DNA from: Ctena decussata
Taxonomy: Eukaryota > Mollusca > Bivalvia > Lucinida > Lucinidae
Assembly (NCBI GenBank): GCA_963989385.1
Contig: OZ022499.1
Location: 37,510,866 to 37,574,865, forward strand
DNA length: 64,000 nt
Direction of reading: 5' to 3'
Shown: positions 34,909-46,697 of the stretch, piece after piece
Position numbering within the stretch: position 1 is the first letter of the stretch
Layout: each line of letters begins with the position of its first letter
Position numbers and translations under genes: made by a program
Notes under the pieces: generated by a model
What the model saw: only the letters and a program-made list of their open reading frames with translations
Database searches by the model: none
Told to the model about the DNA's origin: nothing

Positions 34909-35257
34909 CACGGTAATTTTTGCGGGTTCAAATTTTCGCGGTTAAGGGTCGAAAACATAAACAAAAATTTTCGCGGTTAGCAACATGCGCAAAAAGCAAA
35001 ACTTTTTCTTTTTCACTTGAGTCAGTTCGTCCATTAACCAGCGGCAGGGCCGCCGCAGGTTAATGAAAGAACTGGCTTAAGTGAAAAATACCAGCAGCTA
35101 CCGAAGCAAACAGAAACAAAATATATGAATACTGTGTCTACAGAAGACACTTTGTAAGAAATTGAAAATAATTCGCGATTTTAATATTCGCGGTTTCTAA
35201 GTGACCGCGAAATAACGCGAAAAATGGAACACCGCGAAAATTACCTTGTAAACGGTA
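34909..35257. mobile_element. Family T foldback element, copy 2
   Basis: Collinear with 9796-10157: cggtaatttttgcgggttca, the central cacttgagtcagttc and cggcagggccgccgcaggtt, cagaaacaaaatatatgaa, and right end cgaaaattaccttgtaaacg. Differences are scattered substitutions and short indels, so the two copies moved long ago. Confidence 0.85.
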
Positions 35258-35782
35258 TGTGTGCAGTTTCAGGATTTTCGCTACGATTGGGCTCACGGTA
35301 GGCAAATTATGAATTAAAGACATAATGTTATAATCCCACAGAGCCAAAGTGCTGGACAATTTAGCATTGTTTAAACATCCTGTAGACGTTATATATGAAA
35401 TTTACTTACAAATGACTTGGCTTTATAGTTTCAGTACAGATGTCGTTGCGACGGACAGACGACGGACGGAAGGACGGCGGACGCCAAACCACTGCCTATA
35501 CTATAGGTTCCCTGGATGTTTCGTGTCAAAGAGGCTAAAGAGGAAAATTATATAACGTGTAATCAATACTTTGGCTGTATAGGATGCCAGGTATCAGCTT
35601 CGTTAAGGCGACGTCATGAAGACAGCAGAATGACCTCACTTTATGCTACGCCGAAAGTCAACGTAAAATCTGAACGTCGGTCGTTCGTGACGTTGATTTC
35701 GTTCATAATTAGATAGAAATCTCTCAAACGCTAAAATTAAGGATAGTTTAAACCAAATGTTTAAAATCAAGTGACTGGAATC

Positions 35783-35912
35783 ATGGGCTTGAGATGCGTA
35801 TAGGAAAAATAATCCCTCCTTCGAGATCACTATTCGACAGCATTCGGCAAACCTCGTGATGACCTACAGTGACCCACAGGGCAGACTTTTCTATTCGCAT
35901 CTAAAACCCACG
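35783..35912. repeat. Foldback hairpin, 'TTCGGCAAGCCTCG' loop family, copy 3
   Basis: Arms gggcttgagatgcgtatagg and a diverged complement (ctattcgcatctaaaaccca) around cattcggcaaacctcgtgat. Flanking similarity to copy 2 (near 20220-20310) indicates that the repeat unit is larger than the hairpin. Confidence 0.65.
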
Positions 35913-36914
35913 TAAAATACTTATATTCTGTAGAAGCAAGGCACACAATCTTTTTTGTTTTAAATGTTAAGAAACATGAAATCTGATATCATCAGTATAT
36001 TAGTCTGAACTGACATAATATAAGCAGAATGCTTATACAGGATCAGGGAATGCTGCACCAAAACAGAACATTTATCACAAAGTAAGCAACATGCCTCATT
36101 CCTTTAAACAAACAGAAAAAATACTAATGTCAGAATAGTAACTCCATGAAATAATGTTCTTTTGCTCCTCCTTAACAAATAAGCACCGGAAATACATCCC
36201 TGAGACACCAATGCCCAATTCACGTCAAATTCTATATGTATCACGTTTTAGCTACTAGTATTTTTGTTTTCGCAAAATTACAAGTAACCATGAACTTAGT
36301 TTTTTATGATTAATTTTTCAGATGCCGAATTTACCTGAGGCAGATAATGCGAATTCAAAACTGCAAGAAATGTCATATTCTTATTCATAAAATGCCATCA
36401 TAGATAGATGACTGCATCTGTAAAAGTTTGGATGCATCATCTGGACTTGCAGTAAATAGCTTATCTCAATTGTGCGTACATGCATAGCTCCTGAACCTGA
36501 CTGGCACACTCGTGTATAAGTGTTCCTGTACTTGTTTGTTTTGGTGTAGCAAAAGACCATGATTTGATTGACCTGTTGCAACCAATATATTAGGTCCTTC
36601 ATAGAGACTACAGGTGAGTCTTTATACTTTCAGGGAAGCAACTCTGCCATTTATAGTTTGCCTCCCTTCTCAATGGGGATCAACTCTTTTAAAATAGAAG
36701 CTGCTCCCCTATGAGTGGATTCTTCCCTTTTAAGGGTTGATACATACATTTCGGAAAGGGATTTGTTATCTAGCAAGTAAACAGGAAATCACAATGTCCC
36801 CACCCCCACCCCACCCCACCATTTTTATAAAATGAAGATATATATGTTATGATCTAAAACTTTGATCAAACCCTATATTATGTAGTAGCTAAACAGTTTA
36901 TGTTGTCAACTGTA
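35913..36914. other. Little recognised; S-type repeat near 36640-36790
   Basis: The 36640-36790 part carries the S-type blocks (ggggatcaactctttt, gctgctcccctatgag). The rest has no recognised feature. Confidence 0.35.
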
Positions 36915-37476
36915 AAGCCCATGATACACGGTAAACCAAGTAACATGTTCCTTGTAGTATGAAACTTTTGTTTCTTATTTCTTGTGCTGATACACGGTAC
37001 AGCTTGAAACATATTCCTTCCCAGGTAATGCCTCGGCAAAAGACCCTTTTACATGCCTTTTCATTTGCTAATCAATTAAAGGTGACTGGACTGCATGATA
37101 TATGATGTCACGTGAATTATACAGGGATTTGAATAATTCTTGGAAGGGTCAAACACTTTGGAAAAACAAAATAAAAAAGAATCAGACCTATCATATTTAA
37201 TGTAAATGCTGATCATGGTGGTTTCATAATACCCTTTTTGTTTTTATTAACTTCATATTACTGTTGCTTTGTGACCCTGTGACCTGACTTCTGATTGGCT
37301 GTATGGAAAAAGGAACATATTACAAGTCGTATGGAATAGAACAAGTTCTATCCCAAAATGTGCAGTATATTACTCCAAAAAGTAGCATGATACAGAGAAT
37401 AAGCACTGTATAGACGATAAACCTTGTAACATGTTTCAAGGAATATATTACTTGGTTTACCGTGTCTCATGGGCTT
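36915..37476. mobile_element. TIR element, ~560 bp
   Basis: About 38-bp inverted ends: aagcccatgatacacggtaa + accaagtaacatgttccttg on the left, and on the right the complement of aagcccatgagacacggtaa + accaagtaatatattccttg. Secondary copies of the terminal motif lie inside (ctgatacacggtacagc near 36989; cgataaaccttgtaacatgt near 37418). No coding frame. The flanks read TAA/TTA, compatible with a TTAA- or TA-type target, unresolved. Confidence 0.75.
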
Positions 37477-37489
37477 AACATATTTTCAG

Positions 37490-37511
37490 GTAGGGTAGGG
37501 TAGGGTCGGGC
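37490..37511 (+). repeat. Short (GGTAG)n run
   Basis: About four ggtag units; it looks like a simple microsatellite. Confidence 0.8.
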
Positions 37512-37893
37512 ATCTTCAAAGATCACACAACAATTGTCGGTTTGTTCGGGAGATGAAGTAAATAAATCTTTCGCTTCCTTTCATGTGATAATGTTCAACA
37601 GGGCGGTACATACTAAGTGGATTAAGAAATGGAGCAAAAGACGAACACATGAATCGAATGTTCATGGTGGTTAAATAAACACAAGCAAGTACAATCTACA
37701 GAAAAACATATATTTTTATAATATTCCTATAATAGCAGAACTTGTTATATTGCCAGAAAAGATATTAGTGTCTAAGAAACATAAACAACTTTCGAGATTT
37801 CCTGATCTAATGAGGCAAAATGTGGTATCATTATTTGACAGTTGAGTTTCATAGAGCCATCAGCCTTTGTTGATCTTGCTAATGTTTCTGATA

Positions 37894-38131
37894 TGAGCCG
37901 CGACACAAGAAAACCAACAATGTGGTTGTGAGCCCAGCGCAGACTCAGATCAGCCTGGGCATCCGAGCAGGCTGATCAGATTCTTCGCTAAGCGCTTAAA
38001 GGGTAGCTAAGGGTCTAAGCTACCTCCACGCGGACAGCGAAGACTCTGATCAGACTGGGCGGATGCCCAGGCTGATCTGAGTCTGCGATGGGCGCACAAC
38101 CACATTGTTGGTTTTCTCGTGTCGCGGCTCA
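37894..38131. mobile_element. Family P palindromic MITE, copy 7 (best preserved)
   Basis: Both ends intact: TGAGCCGCGACACAAGAAAA and complement of TGAGCCGCGACACGAGAAAA. TA lies directly outside both ends, the only copy in which a TA duplication is clear. Confidence 0.9.
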
Positions 38132-38545
38132 TATGTGTTCAGTATCTAATTCCTGCCACACACTTTTATGTTTAAATTCCTACGGGAGCGTATTGGGAGC
38201 GTAGTAATCCTCAGCTTATCCTTGGTATTCATTTACACAGTGTTTAGACTATAGTTTCTTAAGAAACATAATCTGAAAATGCTTCATTTAGCAAAGGAAT
38301 TATAACATATGGCAATCTATAAGACACGCATGCACCTCTTACCACATGGGGAATCTTGGATACGAGTAGGTACGTTTTAATGATACACACCTCGTTATCA
38401 GAAAAAGGCCCTTGTACACTGTCTTACGAAAACTGTAGCTAAGAGTAGACAATGTACATGGCGCATTAGAAGTACATTTACGTTGTGCAAGCATATATTT
38501 AACAGTACACATTATGCAGAGATATTCGGAATGGTGGTAAGAGAT
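38132..38545. other. Nothing recognised
   Basis: No gene, RNA or element boundary noticed. Confidence 0.3.
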
Positions 38546-38794
38546 CCTGGCCCCGAGGTTATAAAACTTTCTCCATGCTCAACTCAGCTGAGAATGAAAT
38601 TTTAGCTGCTAATAAATAGCAAATTATTGATAAGTACAGTTGTTATCTTGCTCAGTTTAGCTAAGTATGAAATTTTTACTGCTTATGAATATGAAAATGC
38701 CAACATTAGTTAGCATTTTCATATTTATCAGCAGATAAAATTTCAGGCTCAGCTGAGTTGAGCATGAAAAAAGTTTTATAACGTCGGGGCCAGG
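38546..38794. repeat. TATAAAAC foldback element, copy 2
   Basis: Ends cctggccccgaggttataaa and the complement ttataacgtcggggccagg. Inner arms atgctcaactcagctgag / ctcagctgagttgagcat and catatttatcagca-type blocks follow. Outer ends match copy 1, but the interior is different. Confidence 0.8.
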
Positions 38795-40000
38795 TTGTAG
38801 CGCAGAAGGTCGAAGATTCGAGTCCCAAAGGCCAAAAACCTGAAAACTTCTCTCTCAACCCAGCAGTCCAGTAGTACCTACATCAAATCAAGGAAGATTA
38901 AAGCAGCAAAAGAAGAACAGACCCGTCTTTCATATGTTGTGCCTAAGATAGGTGGCCTCTAGCAACCACTGACACAACAGCCACATAACCACGGGAGACG
39001 TCTGAGGATGTTAATTCTCTTAGCTATATTATTCATAGCAACAATCCCTAAACTACTCCAACAGAGTCTAGATTAGACCGACTTTATTAAACAGCTCATG
39101 AATTCAGAAATGTTGTGGTAAATGTGATATGTCCTCTAGTCTTGTCTACCATTTACGTTGAGCTTTCTGAGACATAGCCCCATTTTGGTTTTGGATTTAC
39201 ATTTATCTATTTCCAACGGCTTCGTTTTATCTAAATTTCTAATTGGAGGCTTTTTTATTTATTTATTATTTTTTTTTATTTAAATTTTATCGCCGACACT
39301 TGGTTTTTTTTATCCAAATATGCATATAACTATGGCAAGAAACACGTCTTCGACAAGGCCAATCGGAGCCGGAATTTTATGGAAACTTACTGTTAAAGTT
39401 CAGAAAGGTTTCTTGTAAACCTGATTATTCGGAACAATTAAAAAGATTAAAAGAAGTTCAATACAAAACATAAAGGTTACTCTATTTATCTTATGCGACA
39501 AACTGCATGCTTGGTGATTAACCTAATCACGGTTGAGCTTCATCTGTATAGCTGTGGATGTTTCGTGTTTTCATTTCATTTGTTTTCATTCTTTCTTTTT
39601 GTTATTGTTGAATTTACGTACAGTTTCTCCGTGTTTGACTGGCGTGTCTGTTATCAAGAATGTATACTTAAGTTGAATCGTTTGCATTTTTTGCCTTCTT
39701 CAATCGGTGGCCTGGATGAGTTATGTTTTTGAGACTATGACTTTTCCTGAGATACATTTGTATCCACTTTGTTTTCCATATCCGTAAAGAATTTATTAGC
39801 GTTTGTTCATTTTTGGTCAACATTTAAAAATATGGCGCCTCAAGTACCTAGAACAAAGGTTTAAAAGAAATTCGTTCTCGGTTTTGGCTTTCAAGCTTAG
39901 TCTTTCTAAATACATGTACTGATACTGCTTAGCAAAATAAGGGTTAGTTTATGTCGAGTTCCATATACCTAGACATCGTCTAAGCTATCCAATTCCTCCA
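38795..40000. other. Nothing firmly recognised; possible tRNA-like remnant at 38795-38840
   Basis: The string gttgtagcgcagaagg...gattcgagtccc has weak A- and B-box likeness only 20 bp apart, so any SINE would be badly deleted. The rest shows no supported feature. Confidence 0.3.
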
Positions 40001-40230
40001 GATAAGTTTATAATAAACCTACTTAAGGATTAATATCTCCTTCTTAGGAAGATCACTAAACAGATGAAGACAAATTCTGTTTACACATGCATTGATAAGT
40101 ATGTATCAAGATTCAGTTTTCCGTGCAAATTAAAACACGTTATCAATGGATCTTACTCATTATCTTTGGTTTTGCAACCATAGGTCACTTAGTGGAGAGA
40201 CTGATTCGAGGCCGAATCACAACACATTAT
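40001..40230 (+). repeat. Dispersed repeat U, copy 1
   Basis: Matches 51108-51330 in order and strand: gataagtttataataaacct + acttaagga, tctgtttacacat, cattgataa, tcattatctttggttt, aaccata.g.cactta. About 75-80% alike by eye. No coding content; origin unknown. Confidence 0.7.
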
Positions 40231-40655
40231 ATGAAAGGGAAAATGGAATCCATATCAGTGTAATGCAACTTTAACGCCAATCAGTAGCTTGCAAATGTTG
40301 CATAAGGCAGCAAGGGTGCAATCACTACAGGAACAACCACCATTCAAAGTACTGTGTTTTATATAGGTTTGAGAACTTGCACTGTTTATCTTAGGTATTT
40401 CCGGTACGTAACGGTATTCATTCCTTCATTTAGCCTTTTTAACTGGCCGTAACTGACCTCTACTCTACAGTGCGGCTTACATGGTCTAGAAAGTGTGAAG
40501 ATTTTTCACAGTTACCTCTTCAAGTTATCTCTGTATCCATCATCACTACCATATGCCAGTCTCCCTAAATGTTTTGATGATCAGATAAAGTTTTCAAACT
40601 TCTTGTATCAACAAATACATGTACTTCTAAACTGCAAACATATTATGGGGCTAAA
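40231..40655. other. Nothing recognised
   Basis: No element boundary or coding domain noticed before the foldback array begins. Confidence 0.3.
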
Positions 40656-41873
40656 TAAGCACCGGTGTCATATTATATTTTGACCCGCCTAAAAAGTGAC
40701 CCGCGCGTCATTATATTATGACCCGTGGGTCAAAATATTATCATAATATTTTGACCCCCCCCCCCCCCCCCTCCCTATAATATTTTGACCCGCCCCCATG
40801 AAAAAAAATGTAAATAGAGGAAAGTATATGTAAGACCTACAGTAACCAAGCAAATATCAAATACAATATTAATTCGCTTCTCCTCCTCATTTTGAAAAAT
40901 CTGTAGGGTGGGTCAAAATATTATAGCTAGAATATTATGACCCGCCCCACTTGAAATCCATCAGATTCTCTGTTTCATCATTATAATACTTGAAATACTA
41001 ACGATGGGCGTGAGGGAAGGGGGGGGGTTGAAATATTATAGCTATAATATTTTGACCCGCCCCCATGAATTAAATGAAAATATTGGAGATTATATGTAAG
41101 ACTACCATAATCAAGCATGAAATACAATTACAGTTTACCGCTCCTCCTCATAAACAGTCCAGCAGAGTTGTTTGGGTGAGTGTGTGTTGGGGGGGGGGGG
41201 GGCAGAATATTATAGCTATAATATTTTGACCCAACCCTGTTGAGAGTAAAATATGCCTTTTAACATACTTCTATTGGTCTCTTTATATCTGTTGTGACAG
41301 AATTTAAATTAAAAACACTATGTGATTGCCATTTCCAGAGCTATAAGCCTTAATATGCAAAGGATGGGTCTAGGAGGGGGCGGGTCAAAATATTATAGCT
41401 ATAATAATTTGACCCCCCCCCCCCCCACCTCTTTGAGTTACATATGTCTTCTGCCGTACTGGCATTGGCTTGTTTACATCTATTGTGATAGAATTTGAGA
41501 TTTGAATAACATCTGATTGCATTTCCTATTGCTATTAGTACTTAATATTATAGCTATAATATTATGACCCACCCCACTTAAAATTAAAAGTTTTTAATGT
41601 TTTCATGGTTCTTTTCATTTGTTAATATCTGCTATGATAAAATTTATATTAAAACACCATCAGATTCTCTGTTCTATCACTAAAACACTTAAAATACTGA
41701 CGATGGGCTTGATGGCGAGTGGGGGGTCAAAATATTATAGCTATAATATTTTGACCTGCCCCTATGAATAAAATGGAAATATAAGCCCTACCATCATCAA
41801 GTATCTCAGAGCCATCTTTACTATATGAAGAACTAATAGCAATAGGAAATGCAATCAGATGGTATTTAAATCT

Positions 41874-43549
41874 AATATTATAATAATGACTTTATTTATA
41901 GAGGAAGCCCAGTTGGATGTACATCCAATTTTCCCTGGGGTACTCTTTGAATCATATGTAGACAGACATTTAGAAGCAATACAATACTATATAGGAACAG
42001 CAAATTAAAGGATATGGGCACACCTCAGGGGAGTTAGCATCACAATTCTTTGTTTCCCTTCCAAAGAGGGCCAACTTCTAAAGGACAGAATTTGCTTCTC
42101 TAGGAGCAAATTCCTTCCTGACTGAACAAAGCCCATTTTGGAGGGACTGCAAATTCCTTCCTGACTGAACAAAGCCCATTTTGGAGGGACTATGTCATCT
42201 CAACAAGCAGACAGGAAGTCAAAAAAGCTGGACTCACCTGCAAAATGGGAGAAAACATGGAGGTGTACCCAAACATGTCAAAACACAAACAGTTATTTAC
42301 AAGCAATGCAATATATACAGATACAGCAAATTAAAGAATATGGACACATCTCAGAGGAGTAGCTTTACCATAATTCCATTTTCTCCTTCCAAAGGGGGCC
42401 TGCTTCTAAAGGACAGAATTCGCTCCTCTAGGTGCAAATTCCTTCCTCCCAGAACAAACCCTATTTTCGAAGGTTTATGCCATCCAAACAAGCAAAAAGG
42501 GAAAGTCACAAAAGTTGCTACCCCCAGAAAAAATGGCATAAAACATGGACGTGCACACAAACGTCTCAAAACATCAGTTATTTACAAGCAATTCAGTAGT
42601 ATATAGAAACAGTCAACTGTAAATTAATGAATATGGGCACACCTCGGGGGAAGTAGCTTTACCATTTTTCCCGTTGTTGCCTTCCAAAGAGGGCCAACTT
42701 CTAAAGTACAGAATTTGCACCTCTAGGTGCAAATTCTTTCCTCCAAGAACAAACCCCATTTGGGATATGTCATTGAAACAAGCAAAACAAGCAAAACAGA
42801 AAATCACAAAGGCTGCACTCCCCTGCAAAATGGCAGAAAATATGGAGGTGTACAAATTTAAAGAAAGAGAATAAATACATAAAGTACTAGCCCTTAATAT
42901 GTATGGTTAAGTTTGAGCATTTGCCCACTGCAGATATTTTGCTTTAAACATAGCCACAGAAGAACTTTGTTTCACATACTCAGGGATGGCATTCCATATC
43001 ATAGATCCATAGTAGGCATATGAATTTCGGAAGATTTCAATATTGGGTCTGGGTACATATAGTAAATTGTCAGTTGTTGATCTCAATGATCTTTGATGAA
43101 TATCTGATGTATAGCTGTAAAGATTATTAAGGTAGGATGGGGTAAAGTTGTTCATTATTTTAAACATCAAAACAGCCTTCTGATACTTCACTCTTTCTGG
43201 GAAAATCATCCATTTCAACTCTGCAACCAGCTCAGCAGATGGCGTGTCAATGCTCTGATCTAAAATAATTCTTGCTGCCCTTTTTTGAAACTTGACCAGT
43301 GTGTCTGTGAGGTTATTGTTAATATTACCCCAGACTGTGCAGCAATAATCTAAATGCGGAAGAATATATGCATTATAGAATAATTTTTTGACAGGTATGG
43401 TTAGGTAGCATTTTATTCTGTTAAGCAAATAAAGCAATGAGTTGCACTTTTTCACTGTATTTTCAACATGAAAGGTCCAGGAAAGTGTGTTGTCAATATT
43501 AACACCTAAGAGTTTTTCATTGTTTGATAATTGTATAGTCTCATTTGAT
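41874..43549 (-). mobile_element. LINE fragment with 3' tail, minus strand
   Basis: Inserted between two parts of one satellite unit (ggtatttaaatct | ... | attctatcacaatag), which elsewhere are joined (near 45160-45185). Read on the minus strand, the 5' end is the C-terminal part of a reverse transcriptase protein (43549-42907). The long 3' region follows and ends ...aataaagtcattattataat, that is an AATAAA signal and an att-rich 3' end, as many LINEs have. ATATT lies at both edges and may be the target duplication. The 3' region contains three related ~290-bp units (start near 41979, 42305 and 42590; landmark ggacagaatttgc). Confidence 0.85.
42907..43549 (-). pseudogene. LINE reverse transcriptase C-terminal region, 5'-truncated
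   Basis: An open frame of about 214 codons with the C-terminal hallmarks of LINE pol proteins: LLGVNIDNTLSWTFHVENTV, KLFYNAYILPHLDYCCTVWG (about 43300), QKRAARIIL, FPERVKYQKAVLMFKIMN, and a final block with RSTTDNLLYVPRPNIEIF and IWNAIPEYV. These are the post-RT 'thumb/connection' segments common in CR1- or jockey-like LINEs. The catalytic YADD region and everything before it are absent because of 5' truncation. The remaining frame is free of stops, so this copy is younger than the one at 25.6 kb. Confidence 0.85.
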
Positions 43550-43599
43550 ATTCTATCACAATAGATGTAAACAAACCAATGCCAGTACGATAGAAGACA

Positions 43600-46360
43600 T
43601 ATGTAACTCTGAGAGGTGGGGGGGTCAAAATATTATAGCTACAATATATTGACCATCCCCCTTCTAGACCCATCCTTTACATATTAAGGCTTATAGCTCT
43701 AGAAATGACAATCACATAGTGTTTTTAATTTTAATTCTGTCACAACAGATATAAAGAGACCAATAGAAGTATTTTGCTCCACAACGGGGAGGGTCAATAT
43801 ATTATAGCTATAATATTTTGGCCCACCTCTGTCAGATCCATCTCTAGCCTATGAGGTACTTATAGCTGTAGGAATGACACTCGGATGATTTTTTATTTTT
43901 AATTCTAGCAGAATAGTTATAAAGATACCAGTGAAACAACAAAAAAAAGACCTATTTAACTTGAATGAGGGCGGGTCAAAATATTATAGCTATAATATTT
44001 TGACCCCACCCCACCTCTCCCCCACCCCTACACACACACACAGACTCGTCCTACACATATAAAGCCTTATAACTTTGGGACTGACAATCAGATAGTGTTT
44101 TTATTTAAATATTATTACAGCAAATCTTAAGACACCAATGGAGCTATGGTGAAAGGCTGTGTAACTCTGAAGACGGGCGGGACAAAATATTACAGCTATA
44201 ATACTTTGCCCGCCCTGTCTCAGAGCCATCTTTACTATATGAAGTACTAATAACAATAGGAAATGCAATCAGATGTTATTCAAATCTCAAATTCTATCAC
44301 AATAGATGTAAACAAACCAATGCCAGTACGGTAGAAGACATATGTAACTCAGAGAGTTGGGGGTCAAAATATTAAAGCTATAATATTTAGACCCGCCCCC
44401 TCCTAGACCCATCCTTTGCATATTAAGGCTTATAACTGGCAATCACATAGTGTTTTTAGTTTAAATTCTGTCACAACAGATATAAAGAGACCAATAGAAG
44501 TATGTTAAAAGGCCTATTTTACTCTCAACAGGGGTGGGTCAAAATGTTATAGCTATAATATTTTGACCCGCCCCACTCCAAGACACACCCTTTGCATATT
44601 AAGGATTATAACTCTGGAAATGGCAATCACATAGTGTTTTTGATTCAAATTCTGTCACAACAGATATAAAGAGACCAATAGAAGTAGTTAAATGGCCTAT
44701 TTTACTCTCAACATGGGCGTGTCAAAATACTATATCTATAATATTTTGACCCCCCTCTGTCAGATCAATCTCTACCCTATGAGGTACTTATAGCTGTAGG
44801 AATGACACTCAGATGATATTTAATTTTTAATTTAGCAGAATACTTATAAAGATACCAGTGGTCAAAATATTATAGCTATAATATTTTGACCCCCCCCCCT
44901 CCCTACACACACACACAGAGATTCGTCCGTTACATATAAAGCCTTATAACTTTCGGACTCACAATCAGATAGTGTTTTTATTTGAATATTATTACAGCAG
45001 ATCATAAGACACCAATGAAACTATGGTGAAAGGCCTATGTAACTCCGAAGCGGGGTGAGTCAAAATATTATAGCTATAATATTTTGACCCGCCCTGTCTC
45101 AGAGCCATCTTTACTATATGAAGTACTTATAGCAATAGGAAATGCAATCATATGGTATTTAAATCTCAAATTCTATCACAATAGTTGTAAACAAACCAAT
45201 GCAAGTACGGTAAAAGACATATGTAACTCAGAGAGGGGGGGGGTCAAAATCTTATAGCTATAATACCCTCCTAGACCCATCCTTTGCATATTAAGGCTTA
45301 TAGCTCTGGAAATGACAAACACAAAGTGTTTTTAATCTAAATTCTGTCACGACAGATGTAAAGAAACCTATAGAAGTATGTTAAATGGCCTATTTTAGTC
45401 TCAACAGGGGCGGGTCAAAATATTATAGCTATAATATTTTGACCCGCCCCCCTCCTAGACCCATCCTTTGCAGATTAAGGCTTTTAGCTCTGGAAAGGAC
45501 AATCACATAGTGCTTTTCATTCAAGTTCTGACACAACAGATATAAAAAGACCAATAGAAGTATGTTAAATGGCCTATTGTACTCTGAAAAGGGGCGGGTC
45601 AAAATATTATAGCTATAATATTTCGAACCACCCTCTTTCAGATCCATCTCTAGCCTATGAGGTACTTATAGCTGTAGATTGACACTCACATGATATTTAA
45701 TTTTTGATTCTAGCAGAATAGTTATAAAGATACCAGTGAAACAACAAATAAAGACCTATTTAATTTTTATGAGGGGCGGGTCAAAAATATTTTAGCTATA
45801 ATATTTTGACACCCCCCCACACACACACACACACCCAGACTTGTTCTTTGCATATAAAGCCTTATAACTTTGGGACTGACAATCAGATAGTGCTTTTTAT
45901 TTACATATTATTACAGCAGACCTTAAGACACCAATGGAGCTATGGTTAAAGGCCTATGCAACTCTGAAGCGGGGTGGGTCAAAATATTATAGCTATAATA
46001 TTTTGACCCGCCCTGTCTCAGAGCCATCTTTACTATATGAAGTACTAATAGCAATAGGAAATGCAATCAGGTGGTATTTAAATCTCATATACTATCACAA
46101 TAGATGTAAAGCAACGAATGCCAGTATGGTAGAAGACATATGTAACTCTGAGGGGGGTCAAACTATTATAGATATAATATTTTGACCCGCCCCCACCTAG
46201 ACCCATCCTTTGCATATTAAGGCTTATAGCTCTAAAAATGACAATCACATAGTGTTTTTAATTTAAATTCTGTCACAACAGATATAAAGAGAACAATAGA
46301 AGTATGTTTTAAAAATGGCCTATTTTATTCTTAATAGGGGCGGGTCAAAATATTATAGCT
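43600..46360 (+). repeat. Higher-order repeat core, period ~0.88-0.92 kb
   Basis: Monomer types follow in the order A (gagccatctttactatatg), B (cctttgcatattaaggctta), B-variant, C (gatccatctctagcctatga), D (acacacac then tataaagccttataactttg). Type A lies near 44220, 45105 and 46020; type D near 44035, 44910 and 45830. That gives a five-monomer period of about 880-915 bp, with each monomer ~180 bp and closed by the A+T palindrome. The G and C runs next to the palindromes vary in length. Confidence 0.8.
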
Positions 46361-46427
46361 ATAAAAGCCCCCCCCCCCCCCCACCACAACACACACTCAC
46401 CCAGACAACTTCGCTGGACTGTTTATG

Positions 46428-46697
46428 GCCGGGCCACGTAGCGCAATCGGTAGGGCACCTGACTCATAAGTCAGAGGTCCTGGGTTCGAAACCCGGTCTG
46501 GCCACATACTTTCGTTTCTCCTTCCGCTGATTCAAGAAGGGTAGTTGTCAGTTACTGGCGGAAGTATGTGCACTTAGTACTGGTTAACCGCTAAGGAGCT
46601 CTAAGCCTGCCCAGGAATAGTGTGGTTAGGCTAACTGACCGTCCCGACATGACCTTAGCTGTTTACCGTGGACGTTAAGCATCATATCAACCAACAA
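46428..46697 (+). mobile_element. tRNA-headed SINE, V-SINE/RUDI-like, copy 2
   Basis: 270 bp between perfect direct repeats TGGACTGTTTATG (46415-46427 and 46698-46710). The head has A box tagcgcaatcgg (46439-46450) and B box ggttcgaaacc (46483-46493), with an anticodon-like loop ctcataa (CAT) that would suggest tRNA-Met. The body is the same as that of the copy at 19575. The left arm of the host foldback array (about 41155) shows the uninterrupted target. It is therefore a retroposon, not a tRNA gene. Confidence 0.92.

Noticed and set aside
37490..37511. Interstitial telomere repeat
   Set aside because: Units are GGTAG, not the TTAGGG expected for molluscs, and there are only about four.
45429..46185. 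Small proteins with GGSKYYSYNILTRP
   Set aside because: The peptide is the translation of the satellite palindrome and recurs in several frames and strands.
46428..46500. tRNA-Met (CAT) gene
   Set aside because: Cloverleaf-like head and boxes are present, but the sequence continues into a SINE body shared with 19575 and is flanked by a 13-bp target duplication.
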